Shown here: piece by piece, positions 17,915 through 29,294 of the stretch
Position numbering within the stretch: the first letter of the stretch is position 1
How the letters are laid out: every line of letters starts with the position of its first letter
Assembly: GCF_900166985.1 (NCBI RefSeq)
Contig: NZ_FUZK01000004.1
Span: 44,536-108,535 of the forward strand
Reading direction: 5' to 3'
From: Acholeplasma oculi
GTDB taxonomy: Bacteria > Bacillota_I > Bacilli_A > Acholeplasmatales > Acholeplasmataceae
DNA: 64,000 nucleotides
Position numbers and translations under genes: made by a program
The notes under the pieces: model-generated
Seen by the model: only the letters and a program-made list of their open reading frames with translations
Database searches by the model: none
What the model was told of the DNA's origin: nothing

Positions 17915-17950
17915 TAGCCACCTAACTAAGAAAGCTTAATTAGATGGCTA
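17915..17950 (-). terminator. Terminator of serS
   Basis: TAGCCA-CTAA-TAA and TTA-TTAG-TGGCTA form a long, slightly mismatched stem. On the minus strand it is followed by TTCTTTTATTT. It lies about 110 bases after the serS stop and ahead of the two-component genes. Confidence 0.65.
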
Positions 17951-18060
17951 CTCGAGAGAGAAAAATGAAGTATCTATAGTATATAATGGTTTAATTTAAT
18001 ACTCAATCATTGCTGTAAATAATGTAAATTCTTGTAATAAATACCATGATTGTTTATAAA

Positions 18061-19332
18061 TTACTTGATGAGGTTTGTTTTCATATATGGAACTAATACA
18101 TCCGGAATGGTAATTGTTCCATCTGCATTTTGATAGTTTTCCATAATCGCAATCATCGTTCTACCCACTGCAAGTCCAGATCCATTTAATGTATGTACAA
18201 ACTCTGTTCTAGCCTCTTTATTTCGTTTAAAGCGAATGTTTGCACGTCTTGCTTGAAAGTCTCCTGCGTTAGATATAGATCCAATTTCACGGTACATATT
18301 TTGTCCAGGTAACCATACTTCTATATCATATGTTTTAATCATACCAAATCCCATATCTCCTGTAGATAACGTGATCACACGGTAAGGAATGTTTAGGAGT
18401 TGTAATACTTTTTCTGAATTTAACAACATTTTTAAATGTTCTTCATTAGAATCCTCAGGCGTTGTAAACTTAATCAATTCTACTTTGTTGAATTGATGTT
18501 GTCTTAAAATCCCTTTCGTATCTCTACCAGCAGAACCCGCTTCACTTCTAAATGCACTTGTATATGCTACATATTTGATTGGTAATTCATTCATATCGAT
18601 GATTTCATCACGATATAAATTAATCGTTGGTACTTCAGCTGTTGGGTTTAAATACCAATCAAATCCTTCTAATTTAAATGCATCTTCTTTAAACTTAGGA
18701 AATTGTCCTGTACCAAACATACTTTTTTCATTCACAATATATGGTGGAATAATTTCTTTATATCCATGCTCAAATGCATGTAAATCCATCATAAATTGGA
18801 TTAAACTTCTTTCAAGTCTTGCACCTAAACCTTTATCCACAACAAATCTAGGTCCTGTGATTTTAGTTGCTCGTTCAAAATCAAGTATCCCTAGTGCTTC
18901 ACCTAATGCCACGTGGTCTTTAATCTCAAAATCAAAAGAACGGATTGTTCCCCATTTTTTGATCTCAATATTAAATGTTTCATCTTTACCAACTGGTACA
19001 TCATCGCTTGGAATATTGGGTGTGATGGATAAGAGTTCAAACATTCTAAACTCAAGTGTAGATAGTTTTTCTTCTAAACTTGGTATTAAAACCTTTGCAT
19101 CCTCAACTTCTTTTAATAAATTCTCAATCGGTTTTTGTTCCCTTTTGTATTGTCCAATAAGCTTAGATAATTCATTACGTTTAGCTTTTAAGCCTTCAAC
19201 CTCTTGAATCACTAATTTTCTTTCTTCTTGAAGTTTAGGAATTTCGTAAAGATATGAAAAGTCCCCACCTTTTTGGTTAAGTTTTTCAACTACTAAATCT
19301 ATATTTTCTGTTACATATTTTAAATCCAACAT
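18061..19332 (-). CDS. serS: Seryl-tRNA synthetase
   Basis: SerRS charges tRNA-Ser. The 423-residue class II enzyme has the N-terminal antiparallel coiled-coil arm (about residues 27-105) that contacts the tRNA long arm. The [10 protein letters not shown] block, motif 2 with [14 protein letters not shown], and motif 3 with [18 protein letters not shown] are present. Length is normal. Expression is controlled by a T-box leader immediately upstream. The ribosome site AAGGAGG is strong. Confidence 0.97.
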   Translation of the reverse strand: MLDLKYVTENIDLVVEKLNQKGGDFSYLYEIPKLQEERKLVIQEVEGLKAKRNELSKLIGQYKREQKPIENLLKEVEDAKVLIPSLEEKLSTLEFRMFELLSITPNIPSDDVPVGKDETFNIEIKKWGTIRSFDFEIKDHVALGEALGILDFERATKITGPRFVVDKGLGARLERSLIQFMMDLHAFEHGYKEIIPPYIVNEKSMFGTGQFPKFKEDAFKLEGFDWYLNPTAEVPTINLYRDEIIDMNELPIKYVAYTSAFRSEAGSAGRDTKGILRQHQFNKVELIKFTTPEDSNEEHLKMLLNSEKVLQLLNIPYRVITLSTGDMGFGMIKTYDIEVWLPGQNMYREIGSISNAGDFQARRANIRFKRNKEARTEFVHTLNGSGLAVGRTMIAIMENYQNADGTITIPDVLVPYMKTNLIK

Positions 19333-19354
19333 CTTGTTTTCCTCCTTATATAAA

Positions 19355-19600
19355 TAAAAGTCCTTAGACTAAAAATGAGTCTAAGGACGAAATAATTTTT
19401 CCGTGGTGCCACCCTAATTCTATGATTACATAGCGCTTTACTGTTTGATAACGGAAACAATCCCGGATGTTATTAGCATCACTCCAGAGTGGATTAATTT
19501 TAAAGCTTATGTTCTGTTTTCACCAACCACAGACTCTCTAATCATCTAGCATTTAAAATGAGCTCTTTCTTCGTGTTAAATCTATTATACAATATTTTAA
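19355..19600 (-). ncRNA. T-box riboswitch of serS
   Basis: The leader carries the T-box antiterminator sequence AGGGTGGCACCACGG (about 19400-19415). Upstream are a stem I with the AGAGAG and GGTTGGTGAAAA elements, and downstream a terminator stem GTCCTTAGACT / AGTCTAAGGAC followed by TTTTATTT. T-box RNAs sense uncharged tRNA. The probable specifier triplet is UCC (Ser) at 19493-19491, followed by A, which fits serS. A TATAAT just upstream (about 19590) would start the leader. Confidence 0.92.
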
Positions 19601-19627
19601 TTGTAGTTTCTATATAAAGTGAATGGA

Positions 19628-21940
19628 TTATTCACTTCTAAGTGCAACAACAGGGTCTTTCTTAGCTGCAATTCTTGAAGGGATTAAACCTGCAATGAAT
19701 GTTAATGTGATTGAAATGACAACCAATAGAATGGCGTGTAGATAGAATAGATTCGCAATATTTGAATTACCTGTTGGTTCTTCTAAAAATATATTAATAA
19801 CAGGGATTATTGCATAAGTAATCATAACACCTAAGAGTCCTGCAACAAATCCAATGAGAATTGCTTCTGCATTAAATACGCGAGATATATCTTTCTTTCT
19901 TGCACCAATGGATCTTAATACACCAATTTCTTTGGTTCTTTCTAATACACTTGTATAAGTAATTATACCAATCATGACTGAGGATACAAATAATGAGATG
20001 GATGCAAATGCAACCAATACTGCAGAAACGGAATCCATTACTGTTTTAATCATACTTACAGCAACAGCAACATTATCTGTATAGTTGATTTGATCATCTT
20101 CATCTAAACCTTCATTATAGGCATCTAGAATTTCAACAATATTTGCTTTATCATCAAAACTATTTGGATAGATTAATATGGTGTTAGGAAGATCAATACC
20201 ACCTAATTCATATAACACATCTTCTTTATCTTTTAAAGGATTAAAGACAACACCTTGAATAACGGATGTTTCGGATGCTCTTTGTGCAACTACTACATCA
20301 GAAACATTATTTTTAGCAAGTACATCGGTTGCAACTAATGGTGTGTAAATAATAGATTCATTCACTTGTACAAGGTTCGTATTTGTTTTTACAATACCCG
20401 CAATTCTAACTGTAATGACATCACTTGAATTTGAATTATAAATCGTTTTTAAATCTTCTAAATTGTTGGTTGTATTTTTAGGTACATACTGTGTTCCATT
20501 ATAAGTATAGTATGCGTTGTTTGTATAGACTTTAAATTCTTTACCAACGATATCTTCAAATGGTACTACTTGATCTGTTGGAAGTCCTAAGAAGGTTAGA
20601 ATTTCTTTTGGAAGTTTATGTTCTCTATTAACAACTAATAATGCTTCGTGTGCATCCACATTATAATATGTACCATGAACAACATCAAAGAAGTCGTTAA
20701 CAAACTCATATGCATAAGCACTTTGAGTGACATAACTTCTACCACTTGACCCTAATGAGCCTTGTGATCTTGGGTTGGTATAGAGTGTGTCACCTGCCAT
20801 ATAATAATACTGTCCAGTAAAACCATATTGATAAACAATAGACCCATACTGATTTAAATCAGATGTTTCTAAATACTCAATATATTCTTCAGATATATCA
20901 TTTGTAGATAAACCTCTAGATACCTCAGGTTCATATCCTAAGACACCACCCTCAATTGGAGGTAGTGGGTTTAACTGTTGACGATTGGACATCATAATAT
21001 CACTGATATCAATATAAGATCTGCTAACCTGTAATGGAAGACCAGCGAAGGTTCCTCTTTCCATGTTATTTAAATAGTCTGTAAATCCGTATTGGAGTGA
21101 CATAACTAAAGCAACACCAATAATACCAATAGAGCCTGCTAATGCGGTTATAAGCGTTCTAACCTTTTTAGTTAACATGTTTTTAAATGATAAACTTAAG
21201 GCAGTTAAGTAACTCATACTTGACTTACTTACTGTATTTTCTAATCGGTCTTTACGTTTGACTTCAAATGGATTGGAATCACTTGTGACTAAACCATCTT
21301 TTAATGTAACGATTCTATTTGCATATTTTTTAGCGAGTTCTCCATTATGTGTAACCATAATGATTAATTTATCTTCAGATATTTCAGTTAATAAATTCAT
21401 AATATCTACAGATGTTTCAGAATCAAGTGCACCTGTTGGTTCATCTGCAAGAATAATTGATGGATTATTAATTAATGCTCTAGCAATTGATACTCTTTGT
21501 TGTTGTCCACCGGATAATTGATTCGGTTTTTTCTTCATGTGGTCTTTTAATCCCACACGTGTTAAGACTTCAATCGCACGTCTTTTTCTTTCTTCTTTAG
21601 AAACACCAGATAATGTTTGAGCAAGCTCAACATTCGATAATACGTCTAAATGTGCAATCAGGTTATAGTTTTGAAAGACAAATCCAATTCTATGGTTACG
21701 ATATGCATCCCAGTCTTTATCTTTATAATTTTTAGTTGAGACATTATCAATAATAATATCCCCACTGGTGTATCGGTCTAGTCCACCTATTAAATTAAGT
21801 AATGTTGTTTTACCTGAACCGGATTGTCCAAGTATAGCAACAAACTCATGTTTTCTAAAATTTAAATTGATACTATTAAGTGCGGTAAATGTTTGTTCAC
21901 CGATAATATAATGTTTCTTTAAATCTTTAATTTCTAGCAT
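19628..21940 (-). CDS. ABC transporter, fused ATPase-permease (MacB/FtsX type)
   Basis: This 770-residue protein joins a LolD/MacB-type ATPase to an FtsX-like permease. The ATPase has Walker A GQSGSGKTT (about 38-46), signature LSGGQQQR, and Walker B IILADEPTGALD. The permease has a transmembrane helix near 265-285, a large extracytoplasmic domain of about 350 residues rich in Tyr and Ser, and three C-terminal helices. Such proteins usually act as mechanotransmitters or exporters of peptides or lipids. The stop is six bases downstream of a TetR regulator in the same direction of transcription, suggesting a regulated exporter. Substrate unknown. Confidence 0.92.
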   Translation of the reverse strand: MLEIKDLKKHYIIGEQTFTALNSINLNFRKHEFVAILGQSGSGKTTLLNLIGGLDRYTSGDIIIDNVSTKNYKDKDWDAYRNHRIGFVFQNYNLIAHLDVLSNVELAQTLSGVSKEERKRRAIEVLTRVGLKDHMKKKPNQLSGGQQQRVSIARALINNPSIILADEPTGALDSETSVDIMNLLTEISEDKLIIMVTHNGELAKKYANRIVTLKDGLVTSDSNPFEVKRKDRLENTVSKSSMSYLTALSLSFKNMLTKKVRTLITALAGSIGIIGVALVMSLQYGFTDYLNNMERGTFAGLPLQVSRSYIDISDIMMSNRQQLNPLPPIEGGVLGYEPEVSRGLSTNDISEEYIEYLETSDLNQYGSIVYQYGFTGQYYYMAGDTLYTNPRSQGSLGSSGRSYVTQSAYAYEFVNDFFDVVHGTYYNVDAHEALLVVNREHKLPKEILTFLGLPTDQVVPFEDIVGKEFKVYTNNAYYTYNGTQYVPKNTTNNLEDLKTIYNSNSSDVITVRIAGIVKTNTNLVQVNESIIYTPLVATDVLAKNNVSDVVVAQRASETSVIQGVVFNPLKDKEDVLYELGGIDLPNTILIYPNSFDDKANIVEILDAYNEGLDEDDQINYTDNVAVAVSMIKTVMDSVSAVLVAFASISLFVSSVMIGIITYTSVLERTKEIGVLRSIGARKKDISRVFNAEAILIGFVAGLLGVMITYAIIPVINIFLEEPTGNSNIANLFYLHAILLVVISITLTFIAGLIPSRIAAKKDPVVALRSE

Positions 21941-21946
21941 GTTGTT

Positions 21947-22573
21947 TTACTCCTTCCACGAGTTGATGAGTCTTTGAAATATTTTTTGTCTGTTTTTTTT
22001 ATCGTCTAAGTATCCCATTTTATGATCAATCATTCTTGATAGAAAATGATTAACTAAAATGCTTTTTAACATATAACTTTCTAATTCAATATCAATAGAA
22101 CCAATTTCGCCTTGATGAATTTTTTCTGTCAATAGTTTTGGAAACCAACCTAAGGATTCAAAGATGATTTCGTGCATATCACAATCTGTTAAATCTTTAT
22201 GCTTCCATAGTTCAAAAATGAGTATTTTAAGTTCATTGAAGTGTGCTTCAATGACTTCAGTGACTTGTTTAAAAATGTCTTCTAGAATATCATTAAGTTG
22301 CATGGACGAATAACCTTTCTTTCTATCTTCCATTTCCTTAATAATCATCTCAAAGGATTCTTCACTAATGACTTTAAACAGTTCATCCTTACCGCCTGGA
22401 AAATAATGATATATTAATCCTTGTGCTGTATCAATGGATTGATTAATATCACGAATGGACGTTCCATGAAAGCCATATTTAGAAAAGTTTTTGATAGCTG
22501 CTTGAATAATTTTACTTCTAGTTTCTAATGCTTGTTGTTCTCGTTGTGGTTTTTTGTCTTTAAACTGATCCAT
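21947..22573 (-). CDS. TetR/AcrR family transcriptional regulator
   Basis: The 208-residue protein has an N-terminal helix-turn-helix typical of TetR (RSKIIQAAIKNFSKYGFHGTS, then DINQSIDTAQGLIYHYF) and a divergent ligand-binding domain. The ATG at 22573 is chosen because AAAGGAGG is eight bases upstream; the open frame runs 16 codons further. A perfect inverted repeat just before the ribosome site is the likely operator, implying autoregulation together with the ABC transporter gene six bases downstream. The inducer is unknown. Confidence 0.92.
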   Translation of the reverse strand: MDQFKDKKPQREQQALETRSKIIQAAIKNFSKYGFHGTSIRDINQSIDTAQGLIYHYFPGGKDELFKVISEESFEMIIKEMEDRKKGYSSMQLNDILEDIFKQVTEVIEAHFNELKILIFELWKHKDLTDCDMHEIIFESLGWFPKLLTEKIHQGEIGSIDIELESYMLKSILVNHFLSRMIDHKMGYLDDKKNRQKIFQRLINSWKE

Positions 22574-22586
22574 GAATTGACCTCCT

Positions 22587-22602
22587 TTGAACGTTTGTTC
22601 AA
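22587..22602. promoter_or_regulatory. Candidate TetR-type operator
   Basis: TTGAAC-GTTT-GTTCAA is a perfect six-base inverted repeat with a four-base spacer. It lies between a possible promoter (TTGTAG, 18 bases, TAAAAT on the minus strand) and the regulator's ribosome site, where a bound repressor would block transcription. Confidence 0.6.
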
Positions 22603-22696
22603 TGAATTTTAACATGTTCATAGATATCTCTACAATGTTTTTGCATGATTATGTGTAAAATCATAGTTTTAACTTCAATTTATAGACTCTATAAAA

Positions 22697-22732
22697 AAAG
22701 GTATGTTACAGCAATCGCCATAACATACCTTT
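22697..22732 (-). terminator. Terminator of the 183-residue hypothetical gene
   Basis: AAAGGTATGTTA and TAACATACCTTT form a perfect 12-base stem with a 12-base loop, followed by a T-run on the minus strand. Confidence 0.85.
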
Positions 22733-22740
22733 AATTATTT

Positions 22741-23292
22741 TTATAATATACCTAACTCATCTGCAATCTCAAGATATAAACTATCAATTGGATAATATTC
22801 TAGGTTGTGTTTTTTAAATATCTTAGCAGACTCTAAATCTAGCTTTTGATACATCGTATCATCGATAACTTCTTTCTTAGCAATTTTATCGAGTAACTCT
22901 GCTTCAAAATTTAAGAAAAACTCCATCGCTTCTTGATCATAGGTATCTAAATCAAGTAATTCGTGTTGGAAATCAATCGTATTTAAAAGTAAATTGATTT
23001 TTTTAGCATCTAAATTGAGTGCTAAATAATCATTTTGATAATACTTATTAAGGATTGCTTTTATCTCTTCAATTTGTTGATGAACATATTGAAAACCAAA
23101 GACAAAGTTCACATGGTCGTCATCAGAATAATTAGGATCATCAATGAGTCTATCATATAAATGATCAATCACATTTAATACATTTTCAAATCTAAAAATA
23201 AGTAGTGAATCTAGTTTTTTTAGGTTTGAAATGAAATCATCGTGTTCTAACTTCCAACCTGCATACTCGCTATAGATTAATTCATCACGCAT
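22741..23292 (-). CDS. Hypothetical acidic, helical cytosolic protein
   Basis: This 183-residue protein has no signal peptide or membrane segment. It is acidic and Leu/Asp/Tyr-rich, with a predicted mostly helical character (NVIDHLYDRLIDD, QYVHQQIEEIKAIL, FFLNFEAELLDKIAKK). No family or catalytic motif is recognised. It starts 26 bases after fba and ends in a clear terminator, so it is probably co-transcribed with fba. A role linked to glycolysis is only a guess from position. Confidence 0.75.
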   Translation of the reverse strand: MRDELIYSEYAGWKLEHDDFISNLKKLDSLLIFRFENVLNVIDHLYDRLIDDPNYSDDDHVNFVFGFQYVHQQIEEIKAILNKYYQNDYLALNLDAKKINLLLNTIDFQHELLDLDTYDQEAMEFFLNFEAELLDKIAKKEVIDDTMYQKLDLESAKIFKKHNLEYYPIDSLYLEIADELGIL

Positions 23293-23318
23293 GGATATTC
23301 CTCAATTCTTGATATCAT

Positions 23319-24182
23319 TTAAGCTTTGTTGACAGATCCAAACATTGTTAATTTATTTTTAACAACTTCTTTCATAGCTTTATAGCCTGGGTCAAGAAGT
23401 TTTCTTGGGTCAAATCCTTTAGCTTCTAAGTCTTTACCTGCTTCAATGTATTTACGAGTTGCATCAGCAAATGCTAATTGTAATTCAGTGTTTACATTGA
23501 TTTTCGCAATACCTAATGAGATTGCTTTTTTGATTTGATCTTCAGGAATACCTGTTCCACCATGTAATACTAATGGAACGCCTGCTGTCACTTCATTAAC
23601 AGTTTTTAATACATCAAATCTTAATCCTGGCCAGTTTGCAGGATATTTACCATGGATATTACCAATACCTGCTGCAAATAAATCTACACCAGTTTCAGCA
23701 ATAATACGGCATTCTTCTGGATCAGCAACTTCACCTAATCCAACAACTCCGTCTTCTTCTCCACCAATAGAACCTACTTCAGCTTCTACAGATACGCCAA
23801 CTGCATGTGCAACTGCAACAACTTCTTTAGTTTTTTGAAGATTTTCTTCAAATGGATAATGAGAACCATCAAACATAACAGATGTAAATCCAGCACGAAT
23901 AGCACGGAATGCACCTTCATATGTACCATGGTCTAAATGAACTGCAACAGGAACAGTGATCTTCATAGCTTTATCTAATGTAGATACCATTGCCATAACG
24001 TTTTCATATCCACCCATGTATTTAGCAGCACCTTCAGATACCCCTAAAATTACAGGTGATTTTAATTCTTGTACAGTTGTTAAAACTGCTTTAATCCATT
24101 CTAAGTTATTGATGTTGATTTGTGCAACAGCATAACCTTCGGCTTTCGCCTTTTGTAACATTTCTTTTGCGGAAACTAACAT
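23319..24182 (-). CDS. fba: Fructose-bisphosphate aldolase, class II
   Basis: This zinc-dependent aldolase cleaves fructose 1,6-bisphosphate in glycolysis. The 287-residue protein has the zinc-binding HLDHGTYEGA block and the MFDGSHYPFEENL segment. VEAEVGSIGGEEDGV and the phosphate-binding VLHGGTGIP and INVNTELQ motifs are also present. Length and motifs are normal. It follows pyrG in the rpoE-pyrG-fba order typical of Firmicutes. Confidence 0.97.
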   Translation of the reverse strand: MLVSAKEMLQKAKAEGYAVAQININNLEWIKAVLTTVQELKSPVILGVSEGAAKYMGGYENVMAMVSTLDKAMKITVPVAVHLDHGTYEGAFRAIRAGFTSVMFDGSHYPFEENLQKTKEVVAVAHAVGVSVEAEVGSIGGEEDGVVGLGEVADPEECRIIAETGVDLFAAGIGNIHGKYPANWPGLRFDVLKTVNEVTAGVPLVLHGGTGIPEDQIKKAISLGIAKINVNTELQLAFADATRKYIEAGKDLEAKGFDPRKLLDPGYKAMKEVVKNKLTMFGSVNKA

Positions 24183-24249
24183 TTTTGAATCCTCCTTATC
24201 GTTTTAGCCAATAGATATTATATATCTAATTGTCTTTTATTACAAACAT

Positions 24250-25932
<1,683 letters not shown>

Positions 25933-25940
25933 TTATGTGT

Positions 25941-25979
25941 GCCCTTCTTTATTGTATCAAAGCAAGCACATAGTTTCAA
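25941..25979 (-). promoter_or_regulatory. pyrG promoter with GGGC start
   Basis: On the minus strand, TTGAAA (25979-25974) and TACAAT (25956-25951) are separated by exactly 17 bases, and GGGC begins seven bases after the -10 (25944-25941). In Bacillus, pyrG transcripts start with GGGC, and slippage adds extra G residues when CTP is scarce, allowing antitermination. The same arrangement is visible here. Confidence 0.8.
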
Positions 25980-26023
25980 CTATAAACTTATAAAATCATA
26001 ATTATTTATTTTCTAAAAAGAAA

Positions 26024-26041
26024 AAGAGGTTTTACCCTCTT
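26024..26041 (-). terminator. Terminator of rpoE
   Basis: AAGAGG and CCTCTT pair around a short loop directly overlapping the rpoE stop and are followed by TTTTCTTTTT on the minus strand. Confidence 0.65.
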
Positions 26042-26585
26042 ATTCATCATACATATCTTCGTAGTCATCCATGATGTCGTTATAATCGTCTTCATCATAA
26101 TCGTCATCAAGATCTAAGTCAATATCATCAAGACCTTCATCTTCATCTGTTGTTTCAAGGTCAAGACCTACATCAACATATGCTTTTTCTTCCTTGATTT
26201 CTTCATCTAAATCTTCTAGATCTTCATCTTCAAGTTCTTCTTCAACTTCTTCAACATCAGCTAAATTGAACTCAGAGAAGTCAATTTCATCCTCATCAAT
26301 TTCTTCAACTTCTTCAGGTTGAATAAATGCATATCCATCCTTATCCCAAAATTCTAAGTGTCCATCTTTTAATGCCCACTTATCATCCCCTACAAAGACA
26401 AATTTGCCTGACATTGTAATATCTATGTATAATTGAGTCATTTGATCTACATCTTGAGTATCTAAACCCTTTAATGTAGCTGCTTTTTCAATTAAGTCAT
26501 AAATGGAGATTGGCTCTTTGTTTTCTTTAAGAATATTTTCGATGATGTCTAACAAAGACAATTCATTTATTTTTTCGCTAGCCAT
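26040..26585 (-). CDS. rpoE: RNA polymerase delta subunit
   Basis: Delta is a Firmicutes/Mollicutes RNA polymerase subunit that speeds recycling of the enzyme and sharpens promoter selectivity. The N-terminal winged-helix HARE-HTH domain (SLLDIIENILKENKEPISIYDLIEKA ending with WALKDGHLEFWDKDGY) is followed from about residue 95 by an almost wholly Asp/Glu disordered tail. At 181 residues it matches the usual size. It precedes pyrG but has its own terminator. Confidence 0.94.
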   Translation of the reverse strand: MASEKINELSLLDIIENILKENKEPISIYDLIEKAATLKGLDTQDVDQMTQLYIDITMSGKFVFVGDDKWALKDGHLEFWDKDGYAFIQPEEVEEIDEDEIDFSEFNLADVEEVEEELEDEDLEDLDEEIKEEKAYVDVGLDLETTDEDEGLDDIDLDLDDDYDEDDYNDIMDDYEDMYDE

Positions 26586-26666
26586 TTTTACACCCTCCTA
26601 AAAACCGTCTATATTGTATATTAAAGTTACAAATAATGCAACAACTTTTTGAAATTAAAATAGATT

Positions 26667-27254
26667 TTAATACTTTTGACGGTTTTCAACAGCTTTTATG
26701 AGCGTTAATTGGTCCGCATATTTCAAATCTGCACCTACTGGAAGTCCATAACCCAATCTTGAGATGGTTAATCCTTCACGGGATAATAGTGTTTTAATAT
26801 ACTGTGCGGTGAGTTCACCTTCAACAGTAGAGTTGGTTGCTATAATGATTTCTTTAGTGTCTTTAATTCTTATTGCTAATGCATCAATGTTTAAATCTTT
26901 AGGTTCAATTCCTCTAGAAAAGTCGATTAAACCATTTAAAACATGATATTTTCCAAAAAAGGTTTGTGTTTTTTCAATAGCAAACACATCTTTAGAATCG
27001 GATAAAACCATAATGGTTTCATCACTTCGATTGTGATTTTTACAAATATCACATGTTTCATCATCTGTTAATAAACCACATGTTTTACAGTACTTAATCG
27101 ATGTTTTTAAGTCTTTTAAGTGACTGCCAAATAGCTCGAGTTCATCTTGTTCTAATTGTGTTAAATAAAGTGCCAGGCGTTCGGCACTTTTTTCACCAAT
27201 ACCTGGAAGTTTTTTTAAATCCAGGATGAGATCAAGAATAATCTTAGGATACAT
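26667..27254 (-). CDS. recR: Recombination mediator RecR
   Basis: RecR works with RecO and RecF to load RecA on gapped DNA. The 195-residue protein has the helix-hairpin-helix LKKLPGIGEKSAERLALYL and a C4 zinc finger (CKTCGLLTDDETCDIC). A TOPRIM domain contains EIIIATNSTVEGELTAQYI. Its ATG overlaps the ybaB stop codon by one base (TAATG). The dnaX-ybaB-recR order is the conserved bacterial arrangement. Confidence 0.96.
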   Translation of the reverse strand: MYPKIILDLILDLKKLPGIGEKSAERLALYLTQLEQDELELFGSHLKDLKTSIKYCKTCGLLTDDETCDICKNHNRSDETIMVLSDSKDVFAIEKTQTFFGKYHVLNGLIDFSRGIEPKDLNIDALAIRIKDTKEIIIATNSTVEGELTAQYIKTLLSREGLTISRLGYGLPVGADLKYADQLTLIKAVENRQKY

Positions 27255-27544
27255 TAGAAACCAAATCCGCCCATGCCGCCAGTAAATTGACCCATGGTTG
27301 ACTCTTGTTCTTTATCAATTTGATGAAGTGCATCATTTACTGCAAGTAATACTGCATCTTGTAGTAATTCAACTTCATCTAAAAGTTCTGGATTGATTTT
27401 AACATCAATCACTTGGCGTGTACCTTGCATAATGACTTCAACACCAGATGCTTTACCAATAAATTCACGAGATTGTAACGCTTCTTGTGCCTCTTCCATT
27501 TGCTTTTGTAATTTTTTAATCTTATTAATCATTGCTGGATTCAT
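27254..27544 (-). CDS. ybaB: YbaB/EbfC nucleoid-associated protein
   Basis: This 96-residue DNA-binding protein of the YbaB/EbfC family is thought to shape the nucleoid as a dimer. It has the N-terminal helix INKIKKLQKQMEEAQEAL and the family core GKASGVEVIMQGTRQVIDVKINPEL, then a Gly/Met-rich tail MGQFTGGMGGFGF. It lies three bases after dnaX and overlaps recR. Translation is probably coupled across all three genes. Confidence 0.93.
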   Translation of the reverse strand: MNPAMINKIKKLQKQMEEAQEALQSREFIGKASGVEVIMQGTRQVIDVKINPELLDEVELLQDAVLLAVNDALHQIDKEQESTMGQFTGGMGGFGF

Positions 27545-27547
27545 ATA

Positions 27548-29233
27548 TTATTCCTCTACTTTCACGATTTCTTTTCCAAAATATGTTTCTGCAAAATCCA
27601 CAAGTGGATCTTTTTCTAGAACTACATTTTTTTCTTCTACTAACTTTTCATATAAATGTAAATCAATAGGTTTCAGTTTAGGTTTAGATGTACCTGAGTT
27701 ATATTGATTTGCATAATCTGATTTTAAAATGAGCCAGTCTGGTTTGATAATAGCAACATAATCTTTAACCAACTCTGTTTTTTGATTCAGTATTTGTAAT
27801 ACCTTTTCTTTAGTATCTTTTCTAAGCATTGTTTCTGCTGAGAAAAGATCATCATAGACAAGTAACATGGTATCTTGGCTACATGCCTCAAGTGAACCTT
27901 CATATAATAAACTTGCAATACCTCTTAAACTTGGATCATCATAGTTTGCTAATTGATCCCACCCTTTTTTAAGGAGTGCTCTTTTTTCTCTATTACCGTT
28001 GTTTAAGATGTTTTCAACATCACTAACTGTAACAAGTGGTTTTAAATCGAGTGCTTTATTTTCTTGACGTTCTATTTTGGATTGTTTAATCTGTTCTTTA
28101 ACTTGAATACTAATCTTTTCTTCAAGCTTTTGAATATGAGATTCTAGTTGTGTTAATTTTTGTTCAAAATCAACCATCAATACAGATTCATGATTGATCA
28201 TTTTAATGAGTGCTAACTCTAAGTATGCACGTTTGGATGTTGTAAATTTAAGTTCTTGTTGTAAACCATTTAAAATATCTAAGTATGCATAAACTAAAGG
28301 TGTTGGTATAAGTTTTAAATCCGGATATTTAATATTGGTTCTAATCTTATCTAATAAAACATCTCTTAGTGCCAGAATAATATCTGAGACCATACGTGAT
28401 ATATCTTTTCCATCACTTATGATTTGATTCATAAATTCTAGTACTTTTTGAGGTTGTCTTTGGAAGATTAATTTAATCAAATCATTAATAAATCTTCTCG
28501 ATAATCCACCTGATACTTGATAAACATCTTCTTCAGTAATTTTTTCGTTTGTAAATGATACAACTTGATCTAGTAAACTGAGTGCATCTCTCATCCCACC
28601 TTCAGATGTGATTGCGATTGCTTTTAAAGCGTCCTCATCAATAGATAAGCCTTCTTCTAAAACAATTTTTCTTAAGTTATCTTCAATATCTTTTTCTTCA
28701 ATATTTTTGAAATCAAATCGTTGACATCTAGAAAGAATGGTTGCTGGTACTTTATGTGGTTCAGTTGTTGCTAAAATGAAGACAACATACTTAGGTGGTT
28801 CTTCGAGTGTTTTTAATAATGCATTAAATGCTTGTTGCGTCAGCATATGGACTTCATCGATAATATAGACTTTATATTTACCTACAGAAGGTGCATATTT
28901 AACCTTATCTCTTAAGTCTCTAATCTCATCGACACCATTATTGGATGCAGCATCAATTTCAATGACATCTGAAACATCGTTTTTATCAATACCTTGACAA
29001 ATATCACAAACGCCACAAGGTTCACTGGTTGGATATGTTCTACAGTTTAATGCTTTAGCAACAATTTTTGCTATAGAGGTTTTACCTGTTCCTCTAGGAC
29101 CTGAGAAAATATATGCATGTGCAAATTTCTCATGAAGGAGTGCGTTTTGTAAGGTTTGTACAATCACTTTTTGTCCATAAACATCCGAAAAACGTTTCGG
29201 TCTGTATGTTCTATATAGTGCAACATAACTCAT
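27548..29233 (-). CDS. dnaX: DNA polymerase III subunit gamma/tau
   Basis: DnaX is the clamp-loader ATPase of the replisome. The 561-residue protein has the opening YRPKRFSDVYGQ, Walker A GPRGTGKTS and a zinc module (CRTYPTSEPCGVCDIC). Walker B is VYIIDEVHML, followed by the sensor segment. Domain III and a tau-like C-terminal extension of about 180 residues follow. A TATAAT (29272-29267) lies 34 bases upstream of the ATG and AAGGGGG is the ribosome site. No slippery A-run for programmed gamma frameshifting was recognised. Confidence 0.95.
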   Translation of the reverse strand: MSYVALYRTYRPKRFSDVYGQKVIVQTLQNALLHEKFAHAYIFSGPRGTGKTSIAKIVAKALNCRTYPTSEPCGVCDICQGIDKNDVSDVIEIDAASNNGVDEIRDLRDKVKYAPSVGKYKVYIIDEVHMLTQQAFNALLKTLEEPPKYVVFILATTEPHKVPATILSRCQRFDFKNIEEKDIEDNLRKIVLEEGLSIDEDALKAIAITSEGGMRDALSLLDQVVSFTNEKITEEDVYQVSGGLSRRFINDLIKLIFQRQPQKVLEFMNQIISDGKDISRMVSDIILALRDVLLDKIRTNIKYPDLKLIPTPLVYAYLDILNGLQQELKFTTSKRAYLELALIKMINHESVLMVDFEQKLTQLESHIQKLEEKISIQVKEQIKQSKIERQENKALDLKPLVTVSDVENILNNGNREKRALLKKGWDQLANYDDPSLRGIASLLYEGSLEACSQDTMLLVYDDLFSAETMLRKDTKEKVLQILNQKTELVKDYVAIIKPDWLILKSDYANQYNSGTSKPKLKPIDLHLYEKLVEEKNVVLEKDPLVDFAETYFGKEIVKVEE

Positions 29234-29294
29234 AAATTGTTACCCCCTTTGGCATTTTGTTACATCATTATATCATATATAATGAGATTTATTT

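Noticed and set aside
18575..19207. A 210-codon plus-strand frame antisense to serS
   Set aside because: It lies wholly within a clear serS gene on the other strand, lacks a ribosome site and has a Ser/Asn/Ile composition typical of a mirror frame.
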